Shown here piece by piece: positions 18,268 to 26,158 of a DNA stretch of 64,000 nucleotides; position 1 is the stretch's first letter; the number at the start of each line of letters is the position of its first letter. Location of the stretch: NCBI RefSeq assembly GCF_900112045.1, contig NZ_FOJW01000006.1:124001-188000 (forward strand), in the 5' to 3' direction. The DNA comes from Lentibacillus halodurans. Lineage in GTDB: Bacteria; Bacillota; Bacilli; Bacillales; Amphibacillaceae. A program made the translations under genes and the position numbers. Under the pieces are notes generated by a model. That model made no database searches and was not told the origin of the DNA. It worked only from the letters and a program-made list of their open reading frames with translations.

Positions 18268-19017
18268 TCATTCCGATTTAGTTCTGATTTCCCAGTCAAT
18301 GTCGACGCGCCCCTTTGCATTGTCCCCATGAATAACAATATAATATTGACCCGCCGCAACGTCTCTTAAAGCCAATTTATCCCCGATTTCATGCATTGGA
18401 ACACGATCGCCATCCTGGTCCTCCGCATGGTGGCCATAGCCGCCACTTTCAACCGAAAAATCAGCCTGAAACATCAACGTCTGATTTTCCTTAAGTTTAA
18501 CGGGGATCTTATGCTCACCATTAAAATAGGTGAAAGATACCTCATAACTGGAAGTTTGACGCTGTACTTCCCATCCTTCTTTTTCCGTGAAATCCATGAT
18601 TGACACCGCCAGAAATATGAGAGGCAACACAAGTGCAAAAAGGGATGAAATCCACTTCCGTTTCCTAAAATAGGACATGCCCGCATAAAAGAGCAGTGCA
18701 GCTGCAGTTCCAATTGTTCCAGCAATTAGTATGTAGGCAAAGTTGGCCATCAAAAATATAAAAATCACGAAACCGGAAGCAATATAAAGAGAAATTTTCC
18801 AGGGATGCAGCATCGGCCAAACGTTACAAATACCATCAATGATGATGGAGCAGTATATGCCATATCCATAAAAAGCTGCCCAAAGCATCGGCGACGATAA
18901 ACTTTCGGATACCTCAAACAAATCAAAGGAACTGGATAATAGCATAATCAACCCATATATCGAAAAGGAAAAACCTGCTCCAATCAATTTTTCATACCCA
19001 TACCACAGTATCTTCAT
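18268..19017 (-). CDS. Membrane protein of unknown function with C-terminal extracytoplasmic beta domain
   Basis: ATG 19017, 9 bp after GGGAGGAAGG, gives 249 residues; a longer reading would run into the thiamin riboswitch region. The N-terminal half has about five membrane helices (to about residue 140). The last 100 residues are hydrophilic and beta-rich (SYEVSFTYFNGEHKIPVKL, HGDNAKGRVDIDWEIR), like a sandwich domain that binds ligand or wall outside the cell. No family recognised. Divergent from the thiamin operon. Confidence 0.6.
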   Translation of the reverse strand: MKILWYGYEKLIGAGFSFSIYGLIMLLSSSFDLFEVSESLSSPMLWAAFYGYGIYCSIIIDGICNVWPMLHPWKISLYIASGFVIFIFLMANFAYILIAGTIGTAAALLFYAGMSYFRKRKWISSLFALVLPLIFLAVSIMDFTEKEGWEVQRQTSSYEVSFTYFNGEHKIPVKLKENQTLMFQADFSVESGGYGHHAEDQDGDRVPMHEIGDKLALRDVAAGQYYIVIHGDNAKGRVDIDWEIRTKSE

Positions 19018-19131
19018 GAACGATTTCCTTCCTCCCTTCATTCTACCAAATCTAATTTGAAATTTTAATAAAATCATGACAAATCCTTTCCGATCTGTTA
19101 CACTTATGATGTATAAAATAATACTTTTTGA

Positions 19132-19235
19132 ACTACTAGGGGTGCCCAATAGTCGCGGGCTGAGAGGAAAGCGCGTATTTAAGCTTTCCGACTCTTATGG
19201 ACCTGATCTGGTTAATACCAGCGTAGGGAAGTAGT
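19132..19235 (+). promoter_or_regulatory. TPP riboswitch (THI element) before thiW
   Basis: Canonical blocks are present: AGGGGTGC, GGGCTGAGAGG, ACCTGATCTGGTTAATACCA and GCGTAGGGAAG, closed by P1 arms ACTACT / AGTAGT. It binds thiamin pyrophosphate and should turn off the operon through the terminator at 19271. Confidence 0.95.
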
Positions 19236-19270
19236 CTGACGGAATATTGCTATCAGCTATTTCAAATCAA

Positions 19271-19301
19271 GCCAGGTCCACTGTATGGACCTGGCTTTTT
19301 T
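19271..19301 (+). terminator. Riboswitch-controlled terminator before thiW
   Basis: A perfect 9-bp stem GCCAGGTCC / GGACCTGGC is followed by TTTTTT. The left arm is also complementary to GGACCTGAT inside the aptamer (19198-19206), giving a plausible anti-terminator switch. Confidence 0.9.
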
Positions 19302-19341
19302 GATTATTTTTTCCGCTGCCCCTAATGAGAGGAGGTTTTTC

Positions 19342-19830
19342 TTGAGCCGGACGCAATTACTGACAACGATGGCCGTTTTTGCAGCAATTGGAACAATAGG
19401 CGCACAATTGCTATGGTTCCCGGCAGGTGTCGCTAAAGCTTATCCGGTGCAGCACGCTGTCAACGTCATAGCGGCTGTCACACTTGGTCCCGGCCCGGCA
19501 GTCATCATAGCCTTTATGATTGGTCTGCTTCGTAACATGCTTGGTCTCGGGACATTGCTGGCATTTCCCGGTAGCATGATTGGCGCTTTTTTGGCAGGTT
19601 ACCTCTATCAGAAAACTGACAAAAAAGAGATGGCTGCGTTCGGTGAAGCGATCGGTACGGGCATCGTTGGATCACTGTTTGCTGTTCCGTTCGCACGTAT
19701 TCTGATGGGCAGTTCGGCCGGTGCTTTCTTCTTTATGCCATCGTTTCTTGTCAGCAGTGCTGCCGGTGCCTTGATCGGCTGGTTTGTTGTTTCCAAGGTC
19801 AAACGGAAGAACTTATTAAAACACATATAG
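19342..19830 (+). CDS. thiW: Energy-coupling factor S component ThiW (thiazole uptake)
   Basis: TTG 19342, 6 bp after GAGAGGAGG, gives 162 residues with about five membrane helices. The segments GAQLLWFPAGVAKAYPVQHA and LRNMLGLGTLLAFPGSMIGA are characteristic of ThiW, the predicted substrate-binding subunit for the hydroxyethylthiazole precursor, which shares an ECF ATPase module encoded elsewhere. The gene lies between two TPP riboswitches at the head of a salvage-only thiamin operon, which supports the role. Confidence 0.9.
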   Translation: MSRTQLLTTMAVFAAIGTIGAQLLWFPAGVAKAYPVQHAVNVIAAVTLGPGPAVIIAFMIGLLRNMLGLGTLLAFPGSMIGAFLAGYLYQKTDKKEMAAFGEAIGTGIVGSLFAVPFARILMGSSAGAFFFMPSFLVSSAAGALIGWFVVSKVKRKNLLKHI

Positions 19831-19835
19831 GAAAA

Positions 19836-19912
19836 ACTGCTAGGGGTGCCGAAATGGCTGAGAACTTGTCCCTTTGAACCTAATCCGGATAATACCGGCG
19901 AAGGAAAGCAGA
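19836..19912 (+). promoter_or_regulatory. Second TPP riboswitch, before tenA
   Basis: It begins 6 bp after the thiW stop: P1 CTGCT / AGCAG, AGGGGTGCC, GGCTGAGA, GAACCTAATCCGGATAATACC, GGCGAAGGAAAGCAG. The following hairpin AGAGGAT / ATCCTCT (19914-19934) has no T-run, so this copy may act on translation of tenA (RBS AGGAGG at 19976-19981) rather than by termination. Confidence 0.93.
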
Positions 19913-19987
19913 CAGAGGATCGCATTTATCCTCTATTACACTGCTTTTATCCCCTACAGATTCCTGTCAACTTTAGGAGGTTTAATC

Positions 19988-20674
19988 ATGACATTCACAC
20001 AGTTGCTGCGAAAAGAAAATGATGATATTTTCCAGGCCATATTTAACCATCCATTTGTTGATGGCATCGGAAAAGGAAACGTTCCCGATAAAGCAATCGC
20101 ACATTATATAAAAGCTGACTTCGAATACTTAAATGCTTTTATGCGGATTTATGGGACGGCTATTTCCAAGTCAGCAAAACGCGAGGATATACAGTTTTTT
20201 AATGAACAAATTCGATTTGTGTTAAATAGTGAAATCCATCCGCACCATAACTTTTGTGACCATATCGGTGTCGGCTATGAGGAGCTTCAAGGTTATGCGC
20301 TTCCGCCAACTGCGGATCATTACATGAAGCATATGATGTATCACGCTCACATGGGTGGTTTGGGTGAAACCATCAGCGCCCTTCTCCCTTGTCCATGGAC
20401 TTACTGGGAAATCGGTCAGGAATTAATGACCAAATACGAACCATCAGCTGATCATCCGTTTTATCAATGGATTAGCTTTTATGCAGATGAAAGCACAGGC
20501 GAAATAACTGAAGAAATGCGAAATCGATTGGACAACATCGCAGAGGAAGCTTCCGTTGAAGAACAAAAACATATAAAAGAAGCATTCCGCAAAAGCTGTC
20601 AATTGGAGCTATCCTTCTGGGAGATGGCTTACACTTGCGAAAAATGGCCTGGCAAAGAGAAGGTGAACAGTTAA
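19988..20674 (+). CDS. tenA: Thiaminase II TenA
   Basis: The 228-residue TenA releases aminopyrimidine (HMP precursor) from degraded thiamin, a salvage step. Active-site residues are conserved at Bacillus positions: Asp44 (IKADFEYL), Tyr112 and nucleophile Cys135 (ALLPCPWTYW), with the C-terminal Glu in CQLELSFWEMAY. ATG 19988 follows TTAGGAGG. The stop overlaps the thiD ATG by one base, so translation is coupled. Confidence 0.93.
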   Translation: MTFTQLLRKENDDIFQAIFNHPFVDGIGKGNVPDKAIAHYIKADFEYLNAFMRIYGTAISKSAKREDIQFFNEQIRFVLNSEIHPHHNFCDHIGVGYEELQGYALPPTADHYMKHMMYHAHMGGLGETISALLPCPWTYWEIGQELMTKYEPSADHPFYQWISFYADESTGEITEEMRNRLDNIAEEASVEEQKHIKEAFRKSCQLELSFWEMAYTCEKWPGKEKVNS

Positions 20675-21477
20675 TGAAACCTATTCCCGCAGCATTAACA
20701 ATTGCCGGTACCGACCCTAGCGGCGGTGCCGGCATCCAGGCTGATTTGAAGACATTTCAGGAATTAAAAACGTACGGTATGTCTGTTATCACATCAGTTG
20801 TCGCCCAAAATACAACAGGCGTACAGGATGTCCATCACATACCGGAGCATATGATTGAGCAGCAATTGAAATCGGTTATGTCTGATATACCGTTTCAGGC
20901 ATTCAAAACTGGCATGCTCGCCAATCCCGGCATTATGGATGCTGTTGCGGAGAAAATTTCTGAATTGAATGTCCTCTATATCATGGATCCGGTTATGGTA
21001 ACAACAAGTGGTGATACGTTAATTTCCGAGGATTCTCGTGATTATCTGCGTGACATCCTGCTGCCAATGTCGACACTGGTTACACCGAATATGCCGGAAG
21101 CAGAGGTGATTACCGGTGAAAAGATCGACACATCCGAAGACATGCAGCAGGCAGCTAAACAGATTGTCCATGAATTTGGTGCAGATGCCGCCCTTGTAAA
21201 AGGCGGTCATCTGCAAGACGAAGCAGTCGATTTTCTATATGACGGCAAAATGATGCACACGTTTTCTACAGAACGCATTAATACGAAAAACACACATGGA
21301 ACTGGCTGCACCTATTCAGCAGCCATTACAGCCTATTTAAGTCAAGGCTGTACACTGTCGGATGCCGTTCAAAACGCCAAGGATTTTATAACTGCTGCCA
21401 TCCGTGATTCGTTTCCCATCGGAAATGGCAGCGGTCCGACCAATCAATGGGCACACCGAGCAGAAAGGGTGAATTAA
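20674..21477 (+). CDS. thiD: Hydroxymethylpyrimidine/phosphomethylpyrimidine kinase ThiD
   Basis: The 267-residue ribokinase-fold enzyme phosphorylates HMP twice to HMP-PP. AGTDPSGGAGIQADLKTF (residues 10-27) is the substrate-binding N-terminus, MDPVMVTTSGDTLI the central segment and NTHGTGCTYSAAITAYL the ATP/anion-hole motif with the catalytic Asp-like GTGC turn. ATG 20674 overlaps the tenA stop (TAATG). ThiM begins directly after its stop. Confidence 0.93.
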   Translation: MKPIPAALTIAGTDPSGGAGIQADLKTFQELKTYGMSVITSVVAQNTTGVQDVHHIPEHMIEQQLKSVMSDIPFQAFKTGMLANPGIMDAVAEKISELNVLYIMDPVMVTTSGDTLISEDSRDYLRDILLPMSTLVTPNMPEAEVITGEKIDTSEDMQQAAKQIVHEFGADAALVKGGHLQDEAVDFLYDGKMMHTFSTERINTKNTHGTGCTYSAAITAYLSQGCTLSDAVQNAKDFITAAIRDSFPIGNGSGPTNQWAHRAERVN

Positions 21478-22245
21478 ATGAATGAAGCCATTATGTATAA
21501 AGTACGCGAAACAACCCCCCTTATCCATCATTTGACCAATCAAGTCGTCATCAATTTTTCAGCAAACGGATTGTTATCGTTTGGTGCTGCACCGGTGATG
21601 GCAAAGGCCGAAGAGGAAGTGCATGACATGGCATCCAGTGCTGATGGCGTTTTGCTTAATATTGGCACACTCACTGCCGATGAACTGCCGGCCATGATTA
21701 AGGCAGGCAAAGCGGCAAATGAAATAGGAATCCCCGTCGTCCTTGATCCGGTTGGTGTTGCAGCAACCCCATTCCGGACAACAGCCGTGAAAAAAATCCT
21801 TGCTGAAGTACAGATGACAGTCATTAAAGGAAATGCCGGCGAACTTGCACATCTCGTCGAAATCCCATGGGAAACAAAAGGCGTCGAATCGGTTGGTAAA
21901 GGCAATACCGATGAGATAGCCTTCAAAGTGGCCGAATCCTATCAGACGACTGCTATGATAACCGGGAAAACGGATGTCATTTGTTATGATGGCGAGATGT
22001 CGTATAATCAGACCGGCCATCCAATTTTAAGGAAAATAACCGGAGCAGGCTGTCTGTTAGGTTCTATTTTATCAGCATGTCTGACAACAAAAGACACGAT
22101 AACAGAACAGGCACAGACCGCCGCTGAATTTTACGGGCTCGCCGCGGAATATGCGGCCAAAAAGCCAAATGTTAATGGCCCGGGGACGTTTCTTCCCAAT
22201 TTCATCGATACGCTATCTTTTGATCCTGTGGAGCTGAAAAGGTGA
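21478..22245 (+). CDS. thiM: Hydroxyethylthiazole kinase ThiM
   Basis: The 255-residue enzyme phosphorylates hydroxyethylthiazole, the molecule presumed to enter through ThiW. PLIHHLTNQVVINFSANGLL at residues 14-33 and the ATP-binding ITGAGCLLGSILSACL near 185 (with the catalytic Cys) are the family signatures. ATG 21478 abuts the thiD stop. Confidence 0.93.
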   Translation: MNEAIMYKVRETTPLIHHLTNQVVINFSANGLLSFGAAPVMAKAEEEVHDMASSADGVLLNIGTLTADELPAMIKAGKAANEIGIPVVLDPVGVAATPFRTTAVKKILAEVQMTVIKGNAGELAHLVEIPWETKGVESVGKGNTDEIAFKVAESYQTTAMITGKTDVICYDGEMSYNQTGHPILRKITGAGCLLGSILSACLTTKDTITEQAQTAAEFYGLAAEYAAKKPNVNGPGTFLPNFIDTLSFDPVELKR

Positions 22246-22251
22246 TCATAT

Positions 22252-22857
22252 ATGAACCTGAGAAAATATTTTATTATGGGAAGTCAAAACTGTGACCACA
22301 GCCCTGAGGATATTCTTGAAGAAGCAGCAAAGGCTGGTATTACGGCATTTCAGTTCCGGGAAAAAGGGGGCGGATCTCTGACTGGGCAAGATAAACTGGC
22401 ATTGGGCTACAGACTACGCAACATTTGCGCACGTCATCACGTCCTGTTTTTCGTGAACGATGATATTGATTTGGCTGAACCACTGGAAGCTGACGGTATC
22501 CATGTTGGACAGGATGACATGCGACCGGAAAAAGTGAAGGAGATGTATCCCAATAAAATCATCGGCCTGTCTGTGTCAAATCAGAAGGAAGTTGAAAACA
22601 GCCCCATTCAGCTGGCAGACTATCTTGGTGCCGGTCCAATTTTTACCACATCGACAAAGGAAGATGCCAAACAAGCAGTCGGAACCGAATGGATCAAAAC
22701 ATTAAAGCAGCAATATCCTGGCACTCCAATTGTCGGAATCGGCGGCATCACGGAACAAAACGCGGCCTTCGTCATGGAAGCTGGCGCTGACGGTGTTGCT
22801 GTTATTTCAGCTATTGCAGGTGCTGATAATATTGAAACAGTAATTAGGAGGCTCTAG
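22252..22857 (+). CDS. thiE: Thiamine-phosphate synthase ThiE
   Basis: The 201-residue TIM barrel joins HMP-PP and thiazole phosphate to thiamin phosphate. Typical segments are ITAFQFREKGGG, VNDDIDLAEPLEADGIHVGQ, DYLGAGPIFTTSTKEDA (pyrophosphate site) and IGGITEQNAAFVMEAGADG. Its RBS AAAGGTGAT overlaps the thiM stop. With thiW, tenA, thiD and thiM it forms a pathway that salvages both halves; thiC and thiG are absent here. Confidence 0.93.
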   Translation: MNLRKYFIMGSQNCDHSPEDILEEAAKAGITAFQFREKGGGSLTGQDKLALGYRLRNICARHHVLFFVNDDIDLAEPLEADGIHVGQDDMRPEKVKEMYPNKIIGLSVSNQKEVENSPIQLADYLGAGPIFTTSTKEDAKQAVGTEWIKTLKQQYPGTPIVGIGGITEQNAAFVMEAGADGVAVISAIAGADNIETVIRRL

Positions 22858-22923
22858 TTGATTGAATGGTATAAATTTTATATTGAAATCGTAATCTATT
22901 CCCCATATAATATCGATAGAATA

Positions 22924-22962
22924 ATATACTGAAAATAATTAAAACTCCAGTATATTTGCTTA
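22924..22962 (+). terminator. Terminator-like hairpin after the thiamin operon
   Basis: A perfect 8-bp pair ATATACTG / CAGTATAT with a 16-nt loop is followed by TTGCTTATTTATTT. AT-rich and without a clean T-run, so tentative. Confidence 0.4.
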
Positions 22963-22987
22963 TTTATTTCATTCTGGATGATTAGTA

Positions 22988-23851
22988 ATGAGAGCTTTCT
23001 TTTCTCTATTGAGTGTCTTTATTATAATATTAATGCTGGCAGCACTGCCCGATACCATGCACGATGAAAACGGTAAATTTTCATTTGAACCTGAAGCAGG
23101 ATGGACTTCGTTCAAAGACTACGTTGGAGGTCTTGCAAATGGGGAGTCATTCCATTATCAACAGGGAACAGATCGAAATCCCAGCTTTTTTGATGATATG
23201 GGAAGGTATTTTACCATATCTTTTTTGTATTTATTTGTTTCATCGGTTATCGCCATTACGATCAGCTTAATAGTTGCCAGCTGGCAGGCGCAATCGGACA
23301 AAGAATGGATTAAGGATATCATTGGTTTTTTTGGTGTGCTGCCAGATTTTATATTGATTCTATTTCTACAAATGGGGGCGGTTTTCATCTTTCAATCAAC
23401 AGGCGTGCATGTCGCCCGTGTGGCATCTAGTAGCATTGATAATCCTGCAATTTTACTTCCGATTATGACATTGCTGACTATACCGGCCATTTATTTGATC
23501 CGCACGCTGTCTGAACGCACTTATGAAGTGTTGACAGAGGATTATATCCTTATGGCAAAATCAAAAGGGATCAACAAACTGACGATTTTTTTTCAGCATG
23601 TTATCCGGAATGTTCTCCCCTATTTAAAAGCAGATTTACATAAAATGATGGCCATCATGATGGGCAATTTATTTATCGTTGAATATTTATTCAATATACC
23701 TGGTGTAACCAGACTAGTTTTCAATGATTCCGCTTATCAATTTAATTTAACCGTTAATGGGCTGCTGACATTTGTCGTATTGTATCTCATGCTTTATTGG
23801 AGTATTCGGGGGTTTGTTTACGGGCTGGAAAGAGTGTTTGCCTATGGGTAA
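22988..23851 (+). CDS. ABC transporter permease, DppB/OppB-like
   Basis: The 287-residue protein has an N-terminal helix, a large extracytoplasmic loop (about 22-70) and five further helices. The EAA-like loop EDYILMAKSKGINKLTIFFQ followed by HVIRNVLPYL is typical of DppB/OppB peptide or nickel permeases. No ATPase or binding protein gene is beside it, only the partner permease. Start ATG 22988 has a weak RBS. It lies 130 bp beyond thiE; a link to thiamin salvage is possible but unsupported. Confidence 0.8.
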   Translation: MRAFFSLLSVFIIILMLAALPDTMHDENGKFSFEPEAGWTSFKDYVGGLANGESFHYQQGTDRNPSFFDDMGRYFTISFLYLFVSSVIAITISLIVASWQAQSDKEWIKDIIGFFGVLPDFILILFLQMGAVFIFQSTGVHVARVASSSIDNPAILLPIMTLLTIPAIYLIRTLSERTYEVLTEDYILMAKSKGINKLTIFFQHVIRNVLPYLKADLHKMMAIMMGNLFIVEYLFNIPGVTRLVFNDSAYQFNLTVNGLLTFVVLYLMLYWSIRGFVYGLERVFAYG

Positions 23852-24754
23852 CTGGCGTCTTTGGAGTGGCTGTCTTATAACGGGGCTTTTATTGATTATT
23901 GCACTGGCCGGCCCCGCTTTTGCCCCTTATGATTCGGATTTTCAGGAGCCAGCCGGATATGTTGAAACAGATGACGGAAAAGAGATGATGGGTTCACCTT
24001 TCCCGCCATCGGAGGATCACTGGCTTGGCACGGATGAATGGGGATATGACATTCTCTCTATGCTGCTTTATGGTGCGAAATATACATTTTTCACAGCTGT
24101 TTTCACCGCCTCGGCACGGGTACTGATCGGTGGAAGTGCCGGATTAATCGCAGGTATGGGAAACAGAAAAGTGAGAACAGGTAATGGTTTTGGATTGCTT
24201 GGCAGTATTCCCGCCTTTTTGATATTTATTTTGTCATGGCTGGAATTATTGTCAATTCTTCACTTTCATCATGGAAGTTAGCATTATTGCAGGGAATTTT
24301 AATGGCACTCGTCGGGACTCCCGGTGTGTATGCAACCGTATTGAAAAAGACATCAGAAATAAACAAAAATTTATTCGTTACTGCTTCATCATCACTAGGC
24401 GGCAGTAAAGTCCATATCATAACAAAACATATCTTTCCATATGTAAAAGGAAACTTGTCCGTTTTATTTGTCAAGGAAATTATATTGGTGCTGGGGCTAA
24501 TTGGTCAGCTCGGTATTTTCGACACCTTTTTAGGAGGGACCATCAAACGCGAGACACCGCCGTATATTCATATCTCCGAAACACATGAATGGGCTGGCAT
24601 CGTGGGGCAATGGAGAGGATTCATTTACGGTTCACAATGGATCCTGTTCTTTCCCTTATGTGCATATATCGTGCTTCTACTCGGATTTTATCTTATATCA
24701 AGAGGGCTGGAACAGAAACAAAGGAAAACATTTTATAAGGTTCCTTACTTATAA
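23844..24754 (+). pseudogene. ABC transporter permease, DppC/OppC-like, frameshifted
   Basis: ATG 23844 overlaps the end of the first permease gene. Frame 1 gives 146 residues with a DppC-like start (GPAFAPYDSDFQEP, HWLGTDEWGYDILSMLLYGA) and runs off-track near 24230. A second frame continues with VGTPGVYATVLKKTSE and VTASSSLGGSKVHIITKHIF (the EAA loop) to 24754. A single indel between about 24216 and 24236, near TTTTT and ATTTATTTT tracts, restores one roughly 300-residue permease. Genuine mutation, slippage site or assembly error cannot be told apart here. Confidence 0.75.
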
Positions 24755-24774
24755 AAAATTGACGCACGAAAGAA

Positions 24775-25082
24775 AAAGAGACTGGGACAAAAGAACGTTT
24801 ATAAAATAAGAAACGAACAACAAACGCTGCGGAAAACTACTTGGTGCTCGTCGTGTTGAATGAGATTTCGGAGAAGCAGCACTCCTCGCAACTCGCAGTT
24901 TAATCGGCGGATGTTTTGCTCGTCGCTTTCCGCGGGCGGCTTGTGAGCCTCTGCGTCTTTCGCACTGCGCGGTCTGACCCAGACCATTCCTCCCGCTGGA
25001 ATCTACGCATATTTCTTCAGCTAAAACGGCCGATTGGTCGTCTTTAAGACCCCTTACTTTAGTTTTTTCCCAGCCTCGTTTT
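24775..25082. repeat. MITE-like repeat element 2 (about 308 bp)
   Basis: Left end AAAAAGAGACTGGGACAAAAG and right end, read on the other strand, AAAACGAGGCTGGGAAAAAACT form imperfect terminal inverted repeats like those of the element at 15929. The core is GC-rich (GCTTTCCGCGGGCGGCTTGT, CTCCCGCTGGAATCTACGCA) and differs in base composition from its surroundings. No plausible ORF. Confidence 0.65.
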
Positions 25083-25110
25083 GATGTGATACGATTGTAT
25101 CAGTACAAAC

Positions 25111-25851
25111 CTACTTTTTACTCCGGTCTGCATATACCGCCATGGCATCACGCATGAACACAGCCAAACCCTGACCATACTTATCGATATTATTTGTAAA
25201 TCGCTTATCATCGACATACATTTGGCCGAGTCCCTTGAAAGCTTCCAATGAGTAGCTGCCAATTTTGTTCAAGTAATTATACCAGAGTTTAATGGCCTCT
25301 TGCGCTTCATCTGAATCTGGTGCTTTATGGCGAATCGCTGCAAGGTCTTTATAAATTTGGTCAAATGCTTCACCAACCGCATTCTGCTCATCCTGTGACA
25401 TTTTGTTAATGATGGCATTTGATCCATCGACTGCTCTGTCACCCCAACGCTCGCGGGCTTCTTGTTCATACGGATTTTTACTGAAATCAAATCCAGCAAA
25501 CTTCTCTTTATCACCCATGTGAATCTCTCCTTTCGTGTGCAAAATCGTCTTATCAATCGTCACAATCATATTATCCAGACGGGCACGTTCTTCAAGCAGC
25601 ATCTTGCGCTGGACCTGAAGTGCCTCTTCCCGGTCAAACGACGGACTGTTGATAATATCCTTTATTTTTTTCAAAGGGAAGCCAAATTTTTTAAAAAACA
25701 GTATTTGCTGCAATGTTTCAAGATCTTTTTCCGAATAGATTCGATAGCCTGATTCCGTTGTCTGTTCAGGCTTTAACAATCCGATGTCATCATAATGATG
25801 CAGTGTGCGCACACTGATTCCGACTAATTCGGCAACTTCTTTTACTTTCAT
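25111..25851 (-). CDS. MerR-family regulator with TipAS drug-binding domain (TipAL/Mta-like)
   Basis: The 246-residue activator has an N-terminal MerR winged helix (VKEVAELVGISVRTLHHYDD, GLLKPEQTTESGYRIYS), a coiled-coil dimerisation helix (about 75-110) and a C-terminal TipAS-like helical domain from about residue 112 (FAGFDFSKNPYEQEARERWG). TipAS domains bind thiopeptides or other multidrug ligands. ATG 25851 overlaps a typical MerR promoter upstream, implying autoregulation. An internal ATG with its own RBS could yield the free TipAS domain. No adjacent exporter was seen. Confidence 0.9.
   Translation of the reverse strand: MKVKEVAELVGISVRTLHHYDDIGLLKPEQTTESGYRIYSEKDLETLQQILFFKKFGFPLKKIKDIINSPSFDREEALQVQRKMLLEERARLDNMIVTIDKTILHTKGEIHMGDKEKFAGFDFSKNPYEQEARERWGDRAVDGSNAIINKMSQDEQNAVGEAFDQIYKDLAAIRHKAPDSDEAQEAIKLWYNYLNKIGSYSLEAFKGLGQMYVDDKRFTNNIDKYGQGLAVFMRDAMAVYADRSKK
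25516..25532 (-). promoter_or_regulatory. Internal RBS and ATG for a separate TipAS domain
   Basis: Within the MerR gene, AAAGGAGAG (25524-25532) lies 5-6 bp before in-frame ATG 25518 (MGDKEKFAGFDF). The product would be 135 residues, the complete ligand-binding domain. Streptomyces tipA is known to make such a short form from an internal start. Confidence 0.6.
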
Positions 25852-25875
25852 TGGTGAAGCCTCCCTTTAATGATT

Positions 25876-25906
25876 ACAGTAAAGTATAACGTAACGTGAG
25901 AGTCAA
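25876..25906 (-). promoter_or_regulatory. MerR-type promoter/operator of the TipA-like gene
   Basis: Read leftwards: TTGACT (25906-25901), a 19-bp spacer, TACTGT (25881-25876). The long spacer contains the dyad CTCACGTTACGTTATAC, close to operators of Mta/Bmr-type MerR activators. MerR proteins twist such overlong spacers to activate. Confidence 0.75.
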
Positions 25907-25931
25907 TAGGAAATCACCAAATAAAAAAAGT

Positions 25932-26036
25932 AACCGGATTTCTTTTGAAGCTGGCGATTCAATGTGAGAATTGGCCGGATTATATTGGAAAGTGACCGAA
26001 ATCTCAAGTGAGACGACCGAATCAATCGGCACATCA
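25932..26036. repeat. Degenerate tandem array with 21-bp period (array 3)
   Basis: Units begin near 25932 (AACCGGAT), 25952 (TGGCGAT), 25973 (GGCCGGAT), 25994 (GACCGAAATC) and 26015 (GACCGAATC); the last spacings are exactly 21 bp. It ends about 120 bp before the gene at 26159. Confidence 0.5.
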
Positions 26037-26158
26037 CAAAATGCGTATCAAATTGCCGGGACGTATAAAGAGACAGAATGCACCTGTTCATACGCCCATA
26101 CAAAGTTAGACGAATCCCCATATAGTGAAGAGAAGGATTTTTTAGGGAGGAAAATAAC

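Noticed and set aside
18268-19149. Longer reading (293 residues) of the membrane protein gene
   Set aside because: It would start inside the thiamin riboswitch region; ATG 19017 has a strong RBS.
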